Part shown: one piece after another, positions 37,370 through 46,328 of the stretch | Numbering within the stretch: the first letter of the stretch is position 1 | How the letters are laid out: each line of letters begins with the position of its first letter | Assembly: GCA_049610385.1 (NCBI GenBank) | Contig: JBMYZL010000004.1 | Span: 84,580-148,579, forward strand | Direction: 5' to 3' | DNA from: JBMYZL01 sp049610385 | Lineage (GTDB): Bacteria; Bacteroidota; Bacteroidia; Flavobacteriales_D; Sanyastnellaceae | DNA: 64,000 nt | The notes under the pieces: model-generated | Seen by the model: only the letters and a program-made list of their open reading frames with translations | What the model was told of the DNA's origin: nothing | Databases searched by the model: none | Translations under genes and position numbers: made by a program

Positions 37370-38443
37370 ATGGAGCCAAATCATGCCAAGACCCCGCAAG
37401 ATTCCCGCAAACGATCGCGGGATGCGGCGCTCGAACGGATTCGAACGGCCCAAACTGACTCGCCATCCGTTCTGGCTCATCGCCTGGCATCAGGGGATCG
37501 CGTGGCCCTCGGTCAAGCCATCACTCTTGTGGAAAGCCGGCGGGTGGAAGATCGCCCAAGCGCCGAAGCATTGCTGCAAACCGTCTTGCAGATGGCCACA
37601 TCCAAACCCGCTGCTCTGAGAATTGGCATTACTGGAATTCCTGGCGTGGGCAAAAGCACCCTCATCGAATCTTGGGGGACGGCCCTGATCGGCCAAGGGC
37701 ATCGAGTTGCGGTCTTGGCTGTAGACCCCTCCAGCGGACGATCTGGAGGCAGCGTTTTGGGCGACAAAACCCGCATGTCCCAGCTCGCTCAGAATCCCGA
37801 AGCCTTTGTCCGACCCAGCCCCGCTGCGGACACTTTAGGTGGCGTCGCACGTGCGACTCACGAAGTTTCATTGCTCTGCGAAGCTGCCGGGTTTGATCGA
37901 ATCTTGATTGAAACCGTTGGCGTTGGACAATCAGAGACATCTGTTCGGAACATGTCTGATATCTTTCTTCTGCTTCTCATGGGCGGAACTGGAGACGACT
38001 TGCAAGGCATCAAGCGCGGCATCATGGAGATGGCGGATTTGATTTGGATCAACAAAGCCGATGGGCAGGGCACCCGAACTGCCCAAGAGGCTGCTTCCGC
38101 AGTGCGATATGCATTGCATTTGCTTCCTCCGGCGGCCCATGGAGAGACCGTGGAGGTCTTGGTCGGAAGTGGTTTGACGGGGATGGGTTTGGAAGAACTT
38201 CAAACCCAAATCGAGGCCCTTCGCTTGGCATTTTCCCAATCCGGGTTTGATGACGTGCAACGTCAGCGCCAACAAGAACAGCGAATGGAAGATTTAATGC
38301 GTCAATCCTTGGTGGAATCCATCTTTCAAAACGCCGAAGCCAAGGCGGAATGGATGCAGTTACAAAACCAAGTTCAACAGGGACAAATTTCCGCTTATTC
38401 TGCCGTTCGTGCATTTATTCAATCCATAGCTTCGGGCGCATGA
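37370..38443 (+). CDS. meaB: MeaB/ArgK-type GTPase, methylmalonyl-CoA mutase chaperone
   Basis: A G3E-family GTPase that protects and reloads the B12-dependent methylmalonyl-CoA mutase. 357 residues: Walker A GIPGVGKSTL (about 88-97), AVDPSSGRSGGSVLGDKTRM, TVGVGQSETSV (switch and DxxG equivalent), and the nucleotide-specificity motif NKADG. The N-terminal basic stretch is variable. No mutase genes are nearby. The stop codon overlaps the next gene by 4 nt. Confidence 0.93.
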   Translation: MEPNHAKTPQDSRKRSRDAALERIRTAQTDSPSVLAHRLASGDRVALGQAITLVESRRVEDRPSAEALLQTVLQMATSKPAALRIGITGIPGVGKSTLIESWGTALIGQGHRVAVLAVDPSSGRSGGSVLGDKTRMSQLAQNPEAFVRPSPAADTLGGVARATHEVSLLCEAAGFDRILIETVGVGQSETSVRNMSDIFLLLLMGGTGDDLQGIKRGIMEMADLIWINKADGQGTRTAQEAASAVRYALHLLPPAAHGETVEVLVGSGLTGMGLEELQTQIEALRLAFSQSGFDDVQRQRQQEQRMEDLMRQSLVESIFQNAEAKAEWMQLQNQVQQGQISAYSAVRAFIQSIASGA

Positions 38444-39171
38444 CGATTTGGGCGTTCTTGGGTTGGATGTTGGGTATGGGAATGGGGGCGTGGGGTGTCT
38501 ATCATGGGATCCGAATGCAATCCTCTTCCATTTCAGAAGGGATGGACTGGCGAAAACTTCGTCAGCGGCATCGAAAGTTGCGCGAAGCGCGTGAAGTCCT
38601 CGAGCGGCTGGAAGCCAAGCATGAGTTGGGGAGACGCTTGACCAAGTCCCAGTTCTCGTTGTCGGCCTTGAATCGATATGAAGACCAATTTCACTCCACG
38701 CTTTTGGCCATCGAACAACATCTCATGCTCGGTGAATCCAATCATGCGGAAGAAGTGATTGTGGTCTTTGCCAGGCACTTGCGTCATGTGCTTCAAGAAG
38801 GAAGCTTTCCTTTTATTCCGCTTCATGAGAGCATTGAGTACATCCGAACCCATATCCAATTGATGGGCCTCTTGACAAACAATCGCTTCAATTGCTTGTT
38901 GGAAGTACATCCTAATTGCTTGGAGTCAGGTGATCGAATGACTGAAAGCCTTCTCCTCACATCATGGATAGAACAGTGGATTTGGCCTCTGTTTGAGTTG
39001 GGTGAACGCCAACAAAACAACCTCCCTTCCGTCCGCATCATCCTCGAAAAGCACGGAGATGAAATCACAGTCTCTTGCCACAGACCCTTCGAGTTGGGTG
39101 AAAAGCCTTGGGCAAAACTCACCATCCCTCTGCTGGGTTCAGGTCATTTGGCACAGCCGCATGCTGCCTGA
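38440..39171 (+). CDS. LytS-like protein lacking kinase residues (probable pseudokinase)
   Basis: 243 residues: one N-terminal membrane segment (about 4-24), a helical linker, and a region aligning with the LytS-type His_kinase domain of the intact protein at 44060. Where that protein has NPHFLFN and then QHL, this one has EDQFHST and then QHL, so the phospho-acceptor His is Gln83. The N-box (VENAIWHG) and DSGMG of the ATPase are also missing. Likely a sensor or scaffold without kinase activity, if the family call is right. Coupled to meaB by ATGA. Confidence 0.6.
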   Translation: MTIWAFLGWMLGMGMGAWGVYHGIRMQSSSISEGMDWRKLRQRHRKLREAREVLERLEAKHELGRRLTKSQFSLSALNRYEDQFHSTLLAIEQHLMLGESNHAEEVIVVFARHLRHVLQEGSFPFIPLHESIEYIRTHIQLMGLLTNNRFNCLLEVHPNCLESGDRMTESLLLTSWIEQWIWPLFELGERQQNNLPSVRIILEKHGDEITVSCHRPFELGEKPWAKLTIPLLGSGHLAQPHAA

Positions 39172-39174
39172 ACG

Positions 39175-40551
39175 TCAGGACATTTTTGCGATCGCATCGG
39201 TCAGTTCGAGCTCATGTTGCTCGCCATTGCGCATGTTCCGCAACGTCAAGATGCCTTTTTCCCGCTCCATGGCTCCACACAAAACAACCCAAGGAATGGA
39301 CCGATCCGATGCAAATTTGAGTTGTTTTTTGAGTTTTGCAGCATCGGGATACATCTCCGCCTTCAGTCCTGATTGTCGGCAAGCCCGCAATGTCACCAAA
39401 TCCGATTTTGTGGCCTGAGCATCTGCATCCAAACGGCAAACCAGCACATCGGTTGTGGCCTCCAAATCGGTGGGGAATTTCCCAAAATGCTCCAACACAT
39501 CGTAAATTCGATCGGCCCCAAAACTGATGCCCACGCCACTCATTCCGGGCCAGCCAAAAATACCCGTCAAATCCGCATACCGCCCCCCTCCACAAATGCT
39601 TCCCACAGGGGAATCGTCAACCCGAACTTCAAAAATGGCTCCGGTGTAGTAATCCAACCCACGTGCCAAGGTGACATCAAATCGGAGTGCATCGACATCC
39701 ACCCCAGACTCACAGCCTTGTCGGAAAAGCCAACGCATTTCCTCCACTCCTGCCACGGCATCTGGACAATTAACCAACCACTCCTCAATCGCATCCAATT
39801 GCTTTTCCGCATCTGTCCAAGTGGTGATTTCAATCAACGCGCGAACACCTTCTCGCACAGAATCTGAGAAGCCCCGATTGACCAACTCCTGATCCACTCC
39901 ATCCACCCCAATCTTATCCAATTTGTCCATGGCAATGAGCAAGTCACCGACCCGATGCTCGACATGCCACAACTCAGCGAAGCCCTGCAAAATTCTGCGA
40001 TCGTTCATCATGATTCGAAAGCCAGGAACCCGCAATTCGGTCAAAACCGTGTTGAACAACTCCAACAACTCCAATTCACACAACAAACTCTGGGTTCCAA
40101 TGATGTCCGCATCGCACTGGGTGAATTCTTGGTAACGGCCTTTACCAGGTCGGTCCCCACGCCACACATTGGCCATGGCATAGCGCCGAAAAGGAAAGGT
40201 CAAATCGTTGCGCTCCATGACCACAAATCGGGCAAAAGGAACGGTCAAATCATATCGAAGTGCCTTTTTGGAAATACTCGGAATCAAAGCTTTGGAATTC
40301 ATTTCCTGCAATGATTTCGCATCGGCTTTGGCCAAAAAGTCTCCGTTGTTGAGGATGCGAAAAATCAATTTGTCTCCCTCCTCGCCATATTTCCCTGTCA
40401 AAGTGGACAAATTTTCCATGGCCGGCGTTTCGATCGTCTGGAATCCAAACTGCTCAAAAGCCCGACGCATGATATCAAACATCCAATTGCGACGGGCCAT
40501 CACGCGGGGGCCAAAATCCCGTGTCCCTTTCGGAATAGATGGTTTGCTCAT
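39175..40551 (-). CDS. hisS: Histidyl-tRNA synthetase
   Basis: Charges tRNA-His. 458 residues from the ATG at 40551 (MSKPSIPKGTRDF); the longer frame to 40770 has no homology. Class II motifs are present: motif 2 FPFRRYAMANVWRGDRPGKGRYQEFTQCD region (111 onward), the His-A signature ALRYDLTVPFARFV, LARGLDYYTG and a C-terminal anticodon-binding domain (about 360-458). Its start codon overlaps the stop of the 23-residue microprotein ORF upstream. Confidence 0.95.
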   Translation of the reverse strand: MSKPSIPKGTRDFGPRVMARRNWMFDIMRRAFEQFGFQTIETPAMENLSTLTGKYGEEGDKLIFRILNNGDFLAKADAKSLQEMNSKALIPSISKKALRYDLTVPFARFVVMERNDLTFPFRRYAMANVWRGDRPGKGRYQEFTQCDADIIGTQSLLCELELLELFNTVLTELRVPGFRIMMNDRRILQGFAELWHVEHRVGDLLIAMDKLDKIGVDGVDQELVNRGFSDSVREGVRALIEITTWTDAEKQLDAIEEWLVNCPDAVAGVEEMRWLFRQGCESGVDVDALRFDVTLARGLDYYTGAIFEVRVDDSPVGSICGGGRYADLTGIFGWPGMSGVGISFGADRIYDVLEHFGKFPTDLEATTDVLVCRLDADAQATKSDLVTLRACRQSGLKAEMYPDAAKLKKQLKFASDRSIPWVVLCGAMEREKGILTLRNMRNGEQHELELTDAIAKMS

Positions 40552-40619
40552 TTCTTGAGTTTCTTGATGACGAAGGCAATGATCAAAAGAACGGCCAGGG
40601 CCAACCAAACATATTGCAT
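40548..40619 (-). CDS. 23-residue single-pass membrane microprotein
   Basis: ATG at 40619, TGA at 40548-40550 overlapping the hisS ATG (AATGAG), so the two would be translationally coupled. The peptide is MQYVW, then a hydrophobic LALAVLLIIAFV core, then a basic KKLKK tail: a positive-inside single membrane helix. Coupling and composition argue for real coding, but conservation could not be checked. Confidence 0.55.
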   Translation of the reverse strand: MQYVWLALAVLLIIAFVIKKLKK

Positions 40620-40671
40620 GACAGCATATCATTTTTGTCCCCCTCAACAGCGACGGGGCAACTTGAACCGC

Positions 40672-40679
40672 TAAATTCG
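40672..40679 (+). promoter_or_regulatory. Putative -7 box (TAAATTCG)
   Basis: TAnnTTCG variant 7 nt before the WD40 gene's ATG at 40687. Confidence 0.4.
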
Positions 40680-40686
40680 GGAATTC

Positions 40687-41616
40687 ATGGAAACGGATCA
40701 CAGGACAACGCTTTGGACTGGCCACAACGGAGCCATTTATGATCTTTTGTTTTGGCCAAAAGTGGGGCAATGGATCACTTCAGGCGGCGATGGCCTTGTG
40801 GTCGCTTGGCCGAACACAGGTGAGGCAGAAGGTCAAGGAGAAGCCCTGTTTCACCATCACGAAGCTTTTTTTGCCTTGGGCATATGGAGAGATGCATTGG
40901 TGGCAGGTTCAGCAGGGGGCGAACTGTTCATGAAACGACAAACGGGCTCAACAATTGAAGCCGGAAATGCCGATGTCAAACGATGGAAGGCCCATGATTT
41001 GGGGGTGTTTGTTTTGGCGTCCATTGAATCCGATGTCCTGTTTTCTGGTGGTGGGGACGGACAAGGTCGATTGTGGAGATGGCGAAGTGAATTGGAAGAC
41101 TTGGGACCAGCATGGTCTGGCGGATTTGATGGCAAGGTTCGATGCGTGGTATCCGGACCCCCAGGGCATTGGCTTGTGGGATCCAGTGATGGCACAGGTC
41201 GAATGTGGGACCGAAAACACCTCCGGCTATCTGCCCCAGTCATGCATCATGCAGGTGGGATGTACTGCGGGATGTGGCATGCTGCCAAAAAAGTGTGGAT
41301 TACCGGAGGGCGCGATGGGCATCTGCGCGTCACCCAACCAAACGGACATGAAGTTTTGGCCCTCCCTGCGCATGAAGGCGCGATCTACAGAATTGCCACG
41401 TATGAGCAATGGCTGTGGACGGCGGGGCGAGATGGCCAAATCAAAGTATGGGACCTGAGGGGCTTTGAGGCACTGCACAAAATCGGTGTCCGGGAGGGCG
41501 GACACAAGCGGTCAGTCAATGCATTGGGGCTTCGAAAAACAACGACGGGACAGATCGAATTGCTGAGTGGTGGCGAGGACAGATCCGTCATTCTTCACCA
41601 TTGGGACGGGCATTGA
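40687..41616 (+). CDS. WD40-repeat beta-propeller protein
   Basis: 309 residues made of about seven WD-type blades: GAIYDLLFWPKVGQWITSGG, VLFSGGGDGQGRLWRW, WLVGSSDGTGRMWD, VWITGGRDGHLRV, WLWTAGRDGQIKVWDL, LLSGGEDRSVILH. No signal peptide, so cytoplasmic. It is probably a protein-protein interaction scaffold; partner unknown. Converges on ung with an 11-nt gap. Confidence 0.88.
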   Translation: METDHRTTLWTGHNGAIYDLLFWPKVGQWITSGGDGLVVAWPNTGEAEGQGEALFHHHEAFFALGIWRDALVAGSAGGELFMKRQTGSTIEAGNADVKRWKAHDLGVFVLASIESDVLFSGGGDGQGRLWRWRSELEDLGPAWSGGFDGKVRCVVSGPPGHWLVGSSDGTGRMWDRKHLRLSAPVMHHAGGMYCGMWHAAKKVWITGGRDGHLRVTQPNGHEVLALPAHEGAIYRIATYEQWLWTAGRDGQIKVWDLRGFEALHKIGVREGGHKRSVNALGLRKTTTGQIELLSGGEDRSVILHHWDGH

Positions 41617-41627
41617 CCCCTTCTGAA

Positions 41628-42326
41628 TCATCGGTTCCAGTCCACGGGTTCAAGACCATGTTCATGCAACCATTTGTTGGTCTGACTGAAAGGCTTGCTG
41701 CCCCAGAAGCCCCGATGTGCACTCAATGGACTTGGGTGCGGAGCACACAACACCAAATGGGCTGGAAGATCAAAATGCCCAGAAAGGGATTGCGCCCATT
41801 TTCCCCAGAGCACTACAACCAAGGGGCGATTTTGTATCGAAGCCCATTGAACCACAGCCTCAGACAGTTCCTCCCACCCCCAACCACCATGGCCACCAGC
41901 CTCTCCCGGCGGAACTGTTAAGACGCGATTGAGCAACAGCACTCCTTGTTCCGCCCAACCCGACAAGACACCAGGTTGGCCAAAGCCTGGCCCTCCTCCC
42001 CCCACATCATCCAGCTTTTCTTTCAAGATGTTCCGCAGTGAAGGGGGCTCCTGAGTCCCGTGCCGAACGGAAAAAGCCAAACCATGTGCCTGACCATGGC
42101 CGTGGTAGGGATCCTGCCCCAACAAAAGCACTTTCAACGCGGAAGGCGAACAGGATTCAAAAGCTGAAAACCACTCATGCTCAGGGGGGAAGACAGCGTT
42201 TGAAGCGCCCAATTTCCTTCCAAGGCTTTCCATCTTCTTGCGGTCTGCCGGTGGCAGAACCCTTCGCCAAACCTCGGGAAGGCCTTCTGGCCAATTCGTT
42301 TTTCCACAAAGAGGAAACGAAAACAT
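41628..42326 (-). CDS. ung: Uracil-DNA glycosylase
   Basis: Removes uracil from DNA, starting base excision repair. 232 residues from 42326 (MFSFPLCGKTNWP). Family 1 motifs are intact: water-activating GQDPYHG (Asp72), LLNRVLTV, and the minor-groove loop HPSPLSAHRGFWGSKPFSQTN. A GAGTTTTG box (TAnnTTTG with a G) lies 4 nt before the ATG. The promoter region is shared with the divergent helicase. Confidence 0.96.
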   Translation of the reverse strand: MFSFPLCGKTNWPEGLPEVWRRVLPPADRKKMESLGRKLGASNAVFPPEHEWFSAFESCSPSALKVLLLGQDPYHGHGQAHGLAFSVRHGTQEPPSLRNILKEKLDDVGGGGPGFGQPGVLSGWAEQGVLLLNRVLTVPPGEAGGHGGWGWEELSEAVVQWASIQNRPLVVVLWGKWAQSLSGHFDLPAHLVLCAPHPSPLSAHRGFWGSKPFSQTNKWLHEHGLEPVDWNR

Positions 42327-42373
42327 GTGACAAAACTCGGAAAGATTCACTTTCGTGTTCGCGTTTGAAGGGG

Positions 42374-42381
42374 TACTTTTG
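42374..42381 (+). promoter_or_regulatory. -7 box (TACTTTTG) upstream of the helicase gene
   Basis: Exact TAnnTTTG with a TTTCG at 42351-42355 at 18-nt spacing as a possible -33 element. This predicts a start near 42386, ruling out initiation at the GTG at 42355. Confidence 0.45.
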
Positions 42382-42420
42382 TCTTTTCCTTGTTTTGTTC
42401 CGTTCAACCTGTACAGGCAA

Positions 42421-43962
42421 TTGGCTTTAACTGACTCTTCTCTCAAAACGCATTTGGAAGCTGCTGAAGGCAAAGACCTTTATAGCTACCAAGAAAATGC
42501 AATTCAAAGGATTATGTCCCGGATGGAAAAGTTTCCAGAACGGTACAATCTTTTGTTCCAATTGCCCACTGGCGGAGGGAAGACGGTCATTTTTTCAGAA
42601 TTGGCCAAGCGTTACATTCTCGAAACTGGAAAGCGGGTATTGATTTTGACACACCGCATCGAACTCTGCGGACAAACTTCCCGGATGCTAACGGACATTG
42701 GTGTGCCCAATAAAATCATCAACAGCAAAGTCAAAGAACTGGAAGAGGAAGATGACCACTGGTGCTTTGTGGCCATGGTGGAAACTTTGAACAACCGACT
42801 CAATGATGAGCGCATCGAGTTCGAGAATCTCGGCTTGGTGATCATCGACGAAGCCCACTACAACAGCTTCCGAAAATTGTTTGGCTTTTTCGCCCAGCAG
42901 ATCATTCTTGGTGTCACCGCGACCCCCTTGAGTTCCAACATCAAATTGCCCCTGAAAGACAACTACAATGAATTGTTGGTCGGGGAATCGATTTCTGCCC
43001 TTGTGGAGCAGGGATATTTGGCGGAAGCCATCACCTACAGCTACGATGTCAACCTGCGGAGTTTGAAGATTGGCATCAACGGAGATTACACCGTCAGCAG
43101 TTCAGAAAGGCTCTATGGCAATTACCTCATGCAAGAGAAATTGTTGTACGCCTATGAGGAAAAGGCCAAAAGCACCAAAACCCTCATTTTCAACAATGGC
43201 ATCAACACTTCCAAGCAAGTGCAAGCCATGTTCATTGAAGAAGGCTATGAATGCATGCACCTCGACAACACGCACAGTGAAAAGGAGCGCGAGGACATTT
43301 TGAAATGGTTTGACAACAAACCCGATGCGATTCTTACATCCGTCAGCATCTTGACCACTGGATTTGACTCACCTTCTGTCGAAACCATCATTCTCAACCG
43401 GGCCACAAAAAGTCTCACCCTGTATCACCAAATGATTGGTCGCGGCTCGCGTGTTCTGCCCAAAAAGAAAAAATTCAATGTGATTGATTTGGGGAACAAC
43501 GCCAGGCGTTTCGGTCTGTGGGACACCCACATCAATTGGAATGAAATCTTCAAGGCGCCCAATGCATTCATTGAAGGCCTTTACACAGACGAAGAAATTG
43601 AGGAGGAGTTCGTCTACGAGTACAGCGACGAGTTGTTGGCCAAGTTGCAAGGCGGACCATCGATTGATTTTGACATGGCCGAGGTCTACGTTGAAGTGAC
43701 ACGCCAAGGCCATCGTCCCAAAGAGGCGATCAACCGGAGCATCACCCAGCACGTGTCTTTGTTGAAATATGCCTGTGATGATTTTTGGGATGCCCTGGAC
43801 ATGTTGAAAGAAATCGATGGCGATCTGACCTACCGCGTCCGGCAATATGCCAAATGCATTGCCAAGACCACAGAAAACTACAAGTCATGGCTGAAGGATG
43901 AGTACGCTCGAAAGCTCAAGAGTGAACTGCGCAGTGCCTTCGCTGACGAAGACTTGAGTTGA
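42421..43962 (+). CDS. DEAD/DEAH-box superfamily 2 helicase (RadD-like)
   Basis: About 513 residues. Helicase motifs: Walker A PTGGGKT, motif Ia LTHRIELC, DEAH box VIIDEAHYNSF, motif III GVTATPLSS, and motif VI QMIGRGSRVLP. The layout is that of YejH/RadD-type helicases, with a family-specific C-terminal extension. The start is uncertain: TTG at 42421 lies after the predicted promoter and just before the conserved region. Probably in DNA repair (its neighbour is ung), but that is inference. Confidence 0.85.
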   Translation: MALTDSSLKTHLEAAEGKDLYSYQENAIQRIMSRMEKFPERYNLLFQLPTGGGKTVIFSELAKRYILETGKRVLILTHRIELCGQTSRMLTDIGVPNKIINSKVKELEEEDDHWCFVAMVETLNNRLNDERIEFENLGLVIIDEAHYNSFRKLFGFFAQQIILGVTATPLSSNIKLPLKDNYNELLVGESISALVEQGYLAEAITYSYDVNLRSLKIGINGDYTVSSSERLYGNYLMQEKLLYAYEEKAKSTKTLIFNNGINTSKQVQAMFIEEGYECMHLDNTHSEKEREDILKWFDNKPDAILTSVSILTTGFDSPSVETIILNRATKSLTLYHQMIGRGSRVLPKKKKFNVIDLGNNARRFGLWDTHINWNEIFKAPNAFIEGLYTDEEIEEEFVYEYSDELLAKLQGGPSIDFDMAEVYVEVTRQGHRPKEAINRSITQHVSLLKYACDDFWDALDMLKEIDGDLTYRVRQYAKCIAKTTENYKSWLKDEYARKLKSELRSAFADEDLS

Positions 43963-44047
43963 TTCATCATTGGGTTCCGTTGAGGCCCAACCACAAAAAA
44001 AGCACATGCATTGACAAAACCGCTTCCCAATGGGAAGGTGTTCCTCT

Positions 44048-44055
44048 TAGGTTTG
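44048..44055 (+). promoter_or_regulatory. -7 box (TAGGTTTG) for the LytS-type kinase gene
   Basis: Exact TAnnTTTG with 4 nt to the ATG at 44060. An inverted repeat TTCCC-AAT-GGGAA (44024-44036) lies just upstream and could be an operator, but it is short. Confidence 0.5.
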
Positions 44056-44059
44056 TGTC

Positions 44060-45262
44060 ATGCACTTGGAAGGCTCCCTCGCTTGGTTGATCTTCACGGC
44101 CATTCAGGTGGCGATTGCTTCAGGCGGTTTGGTGTTTGTGCTCACCCAGGACAAGACAGTCCGAAGACTCCTTGCACTGAGTCTTTTTGCGATTTGGACA
44201 TTGTTGTCATGGGTTCATTGGTTGGGAATGGCATTCGACATGGTGACAAATTCTTGTGCTTGGCGGACTTCGGGCATGCTGTGTTTCGCAATCGGCATGG
44301 TCTCCTCAAAGCACCTGTTTTGGCCCCCAGCCCCACATTCCACAATTGAGGCATTGCAAAAGGTGAAAAATCAACAGCAAACCAACCAAATGCTCCAAGA
44401 AGGAATTGCTGTGGTTCAAGAAAACTTGGAAATACAAGAGGCCATCCGGGCATCGAAACGAAGGAGCCTGCGCACACAAATGAATCCGCATTTCTTGTTC
44501 AATGTATTGACCGGCATTCAACACTTGCTCATTCTGGATGAGCGCGAAAAGGCCTTGGACGTTTTTTGTCAGTTTCAGCGGTTGCTGATAGAAGATTTGA
44601 AAAGCAAAAACCGAGTGGTTGGCCCATTGGGCGATGAAATTCAGCACGTCCGTGAATATTTAAACCTCGAATCACACCGGCTCACAGTCCCCATTCAATG
44701 GGAAATCCAGTTGGGAGAGAATTTGAACCCCACCAGCACACCCTGCCCCTTGTTCATTTTGCAACCCTTGGTGGAAAACGCCATTTGGCATGGACTTCGC
44801 GGCGGACAGACCCCGAATGCCCAACTCCACATCCAAGTGAAATGGAATGCAAATGACTTGATTTTGGTGGTTTCGGACAGTGGAATGGGTTGGACTCCTG
44901 AATCCAGGAAAAAGCCCGAGGACTCCCCATTCGACGAGGAAAAACAGGCCATGCGCAGAGACCCCAAGTTTGACGCCAGAGGGTTGGCCATCTTGACTGA
45001 ACGGTTGCAACTGTTCCGCCACCCGGGTGAATTGAAACTGGAGGAGACGCCCGATGGACACCCTTATCCAACCGGTCTCACTGCGCAAATCAAGTTGCCC
45101 TTGTGGCGATTGGAGAATCTATCGACGTGGGTGCAAAAGGAACGCGCTGAAGGATGCTGGTTGGAAGATTTGCGTCCGGAAGTCCAAGAACAACATCATC
45201 GTTTGGAGCAAGAGGCCTATCAGGCGGCGAGGGAAATGGAACAATGGCTTCGCAGCAGATGA
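44060..45262 (+). CDS. LytS/YehU-type sensor histidine kinase
   Basis: 400 residues with two or three N-terminal membrane segments (about 7-28, 38-56 and 70-82), a coiled-coil linker (about 95-135), then the His_kinase domain with NPHFLFN (phospho-acceptor His144) and HATPase_c with the N-box LVENAIWHG (Asn240) and SDSGMGW (273-278). A typical LytTR-system kinase; no response regulator is adjacent, so the partner is elsewhere. Its homologue at 38440 lacks these residues. Confidence 0.9.
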   Translation: MHLEGSLAWLIFTAIQVAIASGGLVFVLTQDKTVRRLLALSLFAIWTLLSWVHWLGMAFDMVTNSCAWRTSGMLCFAIGMVSSKHLFWPPAPHSTIEALQKVKNQQQTNQMLQEGIAVVQENLEIQEAIRASKRRSLRTQMNPHFLFNVLTGIQHLLILDEREKALDVFCQFQRLLIEDLKSKNRVVGPLGDEIQHVREYLNLESHRLTVPIQWEIQLGENLNPTSTPCPLFILQPLVENAIWHGLRGGQTPNAQLHIQVKWNANDLILVVSDSGMGWTPESRKKPEDSPFDEEKQAMRRDPKFDARGLAILTERLQLFRHPGELKLEETPDGHPYPTGLTAQIKLPLWRLENLSTWVQKERAEGCWLEDLRPEVQEQHHRLEQEAYQAAREMEQWLRSR

Positions 45263-45275
45263 ATCCCAGTCAACT

Positions 45276-46289
45276 TCAGAAGGGCAGCCTGGGATTGGGC
45301 GCGACATCCAATCCTCCAATGTTGCCGGCTTCCATCAACAATGCACCAGCCATGGCAATCATGGCAGCATTGTCCGTGCAATAGGACATGGGTGGAATGT
45401 GCACCTGCCAGCCTTCAGACTCGGACTTGGCTTCAAGGGCGCGTCGCAAGCCCCGATTTGCGGATACCCCTCCTGCAATGGCGACTTCGCGGATGCCCGT
45501 TTGTTCTACTGCCAGACACAGTTTTTCCATCAAAATGTCCAAAATCGCATGCTGAACGGATGAAGCCACATCGGCTTGGTGATTTTCAAGAAACGCCGGG
45601 TCTGTTTTCATCTCGGTTTCCAAAAAACGCAACACCGATGTCTTCAGACCGCTGAAACTCATATCCAACCCCGCCACCTTCGGCTTGGCAAATGAAAATG
45701 CATTCCCATCACCGATTGCTGCCAATTTGTCAATCAAAGGACCTCCAGGGTATGGAAGTCCCATGAGCTTGGCCAATTTGTCGAAAGCTTCCCCGGCTGC
45801 ATCGTCCCTGGTTTGACCCAAAATGACCAAATCGTCAGGGGCATTTACCTGCACAATTTGGGTATGTCCACCACTCACCGTCAAGCAGATGAAGGGAAGA
45901 CTGGGTGGATCACCTGGAGCGAGGTAATGTGCCCAAATATGCGCATGCATATGATGCACCGGGATCGAGGGAAGGCCATGCTGCCATGCCCATGTCTTCG
46001 CAAATGTGGCGCCGACCAACAAAGACCCATGAAGTCCCGGGCCTTGTGTGTAGGCCACACCTGACAAGTCCTTGGGGCTGACATCTGCCAATTCCAAGGC
46101 CGACTCCAATGTCGGGATGAGATTCTGCAAATGGGCACGGCTGGCCATTTCTGGCACCACCCCTCCAAAAGCGGCATGAACCGATTGATTCGAGATGACA
46201 TTGGACAACACCTCTCGGCCCCTGATGACCGCCACGCCGGTATCATCACACGACGACTCAATGGCCAAAAGCGTTAGGTCACTTTGCAT
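45276..46289 (-). CDS. tsaD: tRNA threonylcarbamoyladenosine synthase component TsaD
   Basis: Transfers threonylcarbamoyl to A37 of ANN-decoding tRNAs with TsaB and TsaE. 337 residues: LLAIESSCDDTGVAV, the metal-binding HMHAH (113-117), VSGGHTQIV, GEAFDKLAKLMGLPYPGGP and GGVSANRGLR. Full length. A TAATTTTG box lies 5 nt before the ATG. Divergent from tamB with a 39-nt gap. Confidence 0.97.
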   Translation of the reverse strand: MQSDLTLLAIESSCDDTGVAVIRGREVLSNVISNQSVHAAFGGVVPEMASRAHLQNLIPTLESALELADVSPKDLSGVAYTQGPGLHGSLLVGATFAKTWAWQHGLPSIPVHHMHAHIWAHYLAPGDPPSLPFICLTVSGGHTQIVQVNAPDDLVILGQTRDDAAGEAFDKLAKLMGLPYPGGPLIDKLAAIGDGNAFSFAKPKVAGLDMSFSGLKTSVLRFLETEMKTDPAFLENHQADVASSVQHAILDILMEKLCLAVEQTGIREVAIAGGVSANRGLRRALEAKSESEGWQVHIPPMSYCTDNAAMIAMAGALLMEAGNIGGLDVAPNPRLPF

Positions 46290-46294
46290 GGTTG

Positions 46295-46302
46295 CAAAAT
46301 TA
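46295..46302 (-). promoter_or_regulatory. -7 box (TAATTTTG) for tsaD
   Basis: Exact TAnnTTTG on the minus strand, 5 nt before the tsaD ATG at 46289. Confidence 0.55.
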
Positions 46303-46328
46303 GTCCGTCCTACCTTCAGGGCGTGAAA

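Noticed and set aside
46284..46328. Upstream start for tamB at 46284
   Set aside because: It would begin inside tsaD and its -7 box; Met at 46329 precedes the membrane anchor directly.
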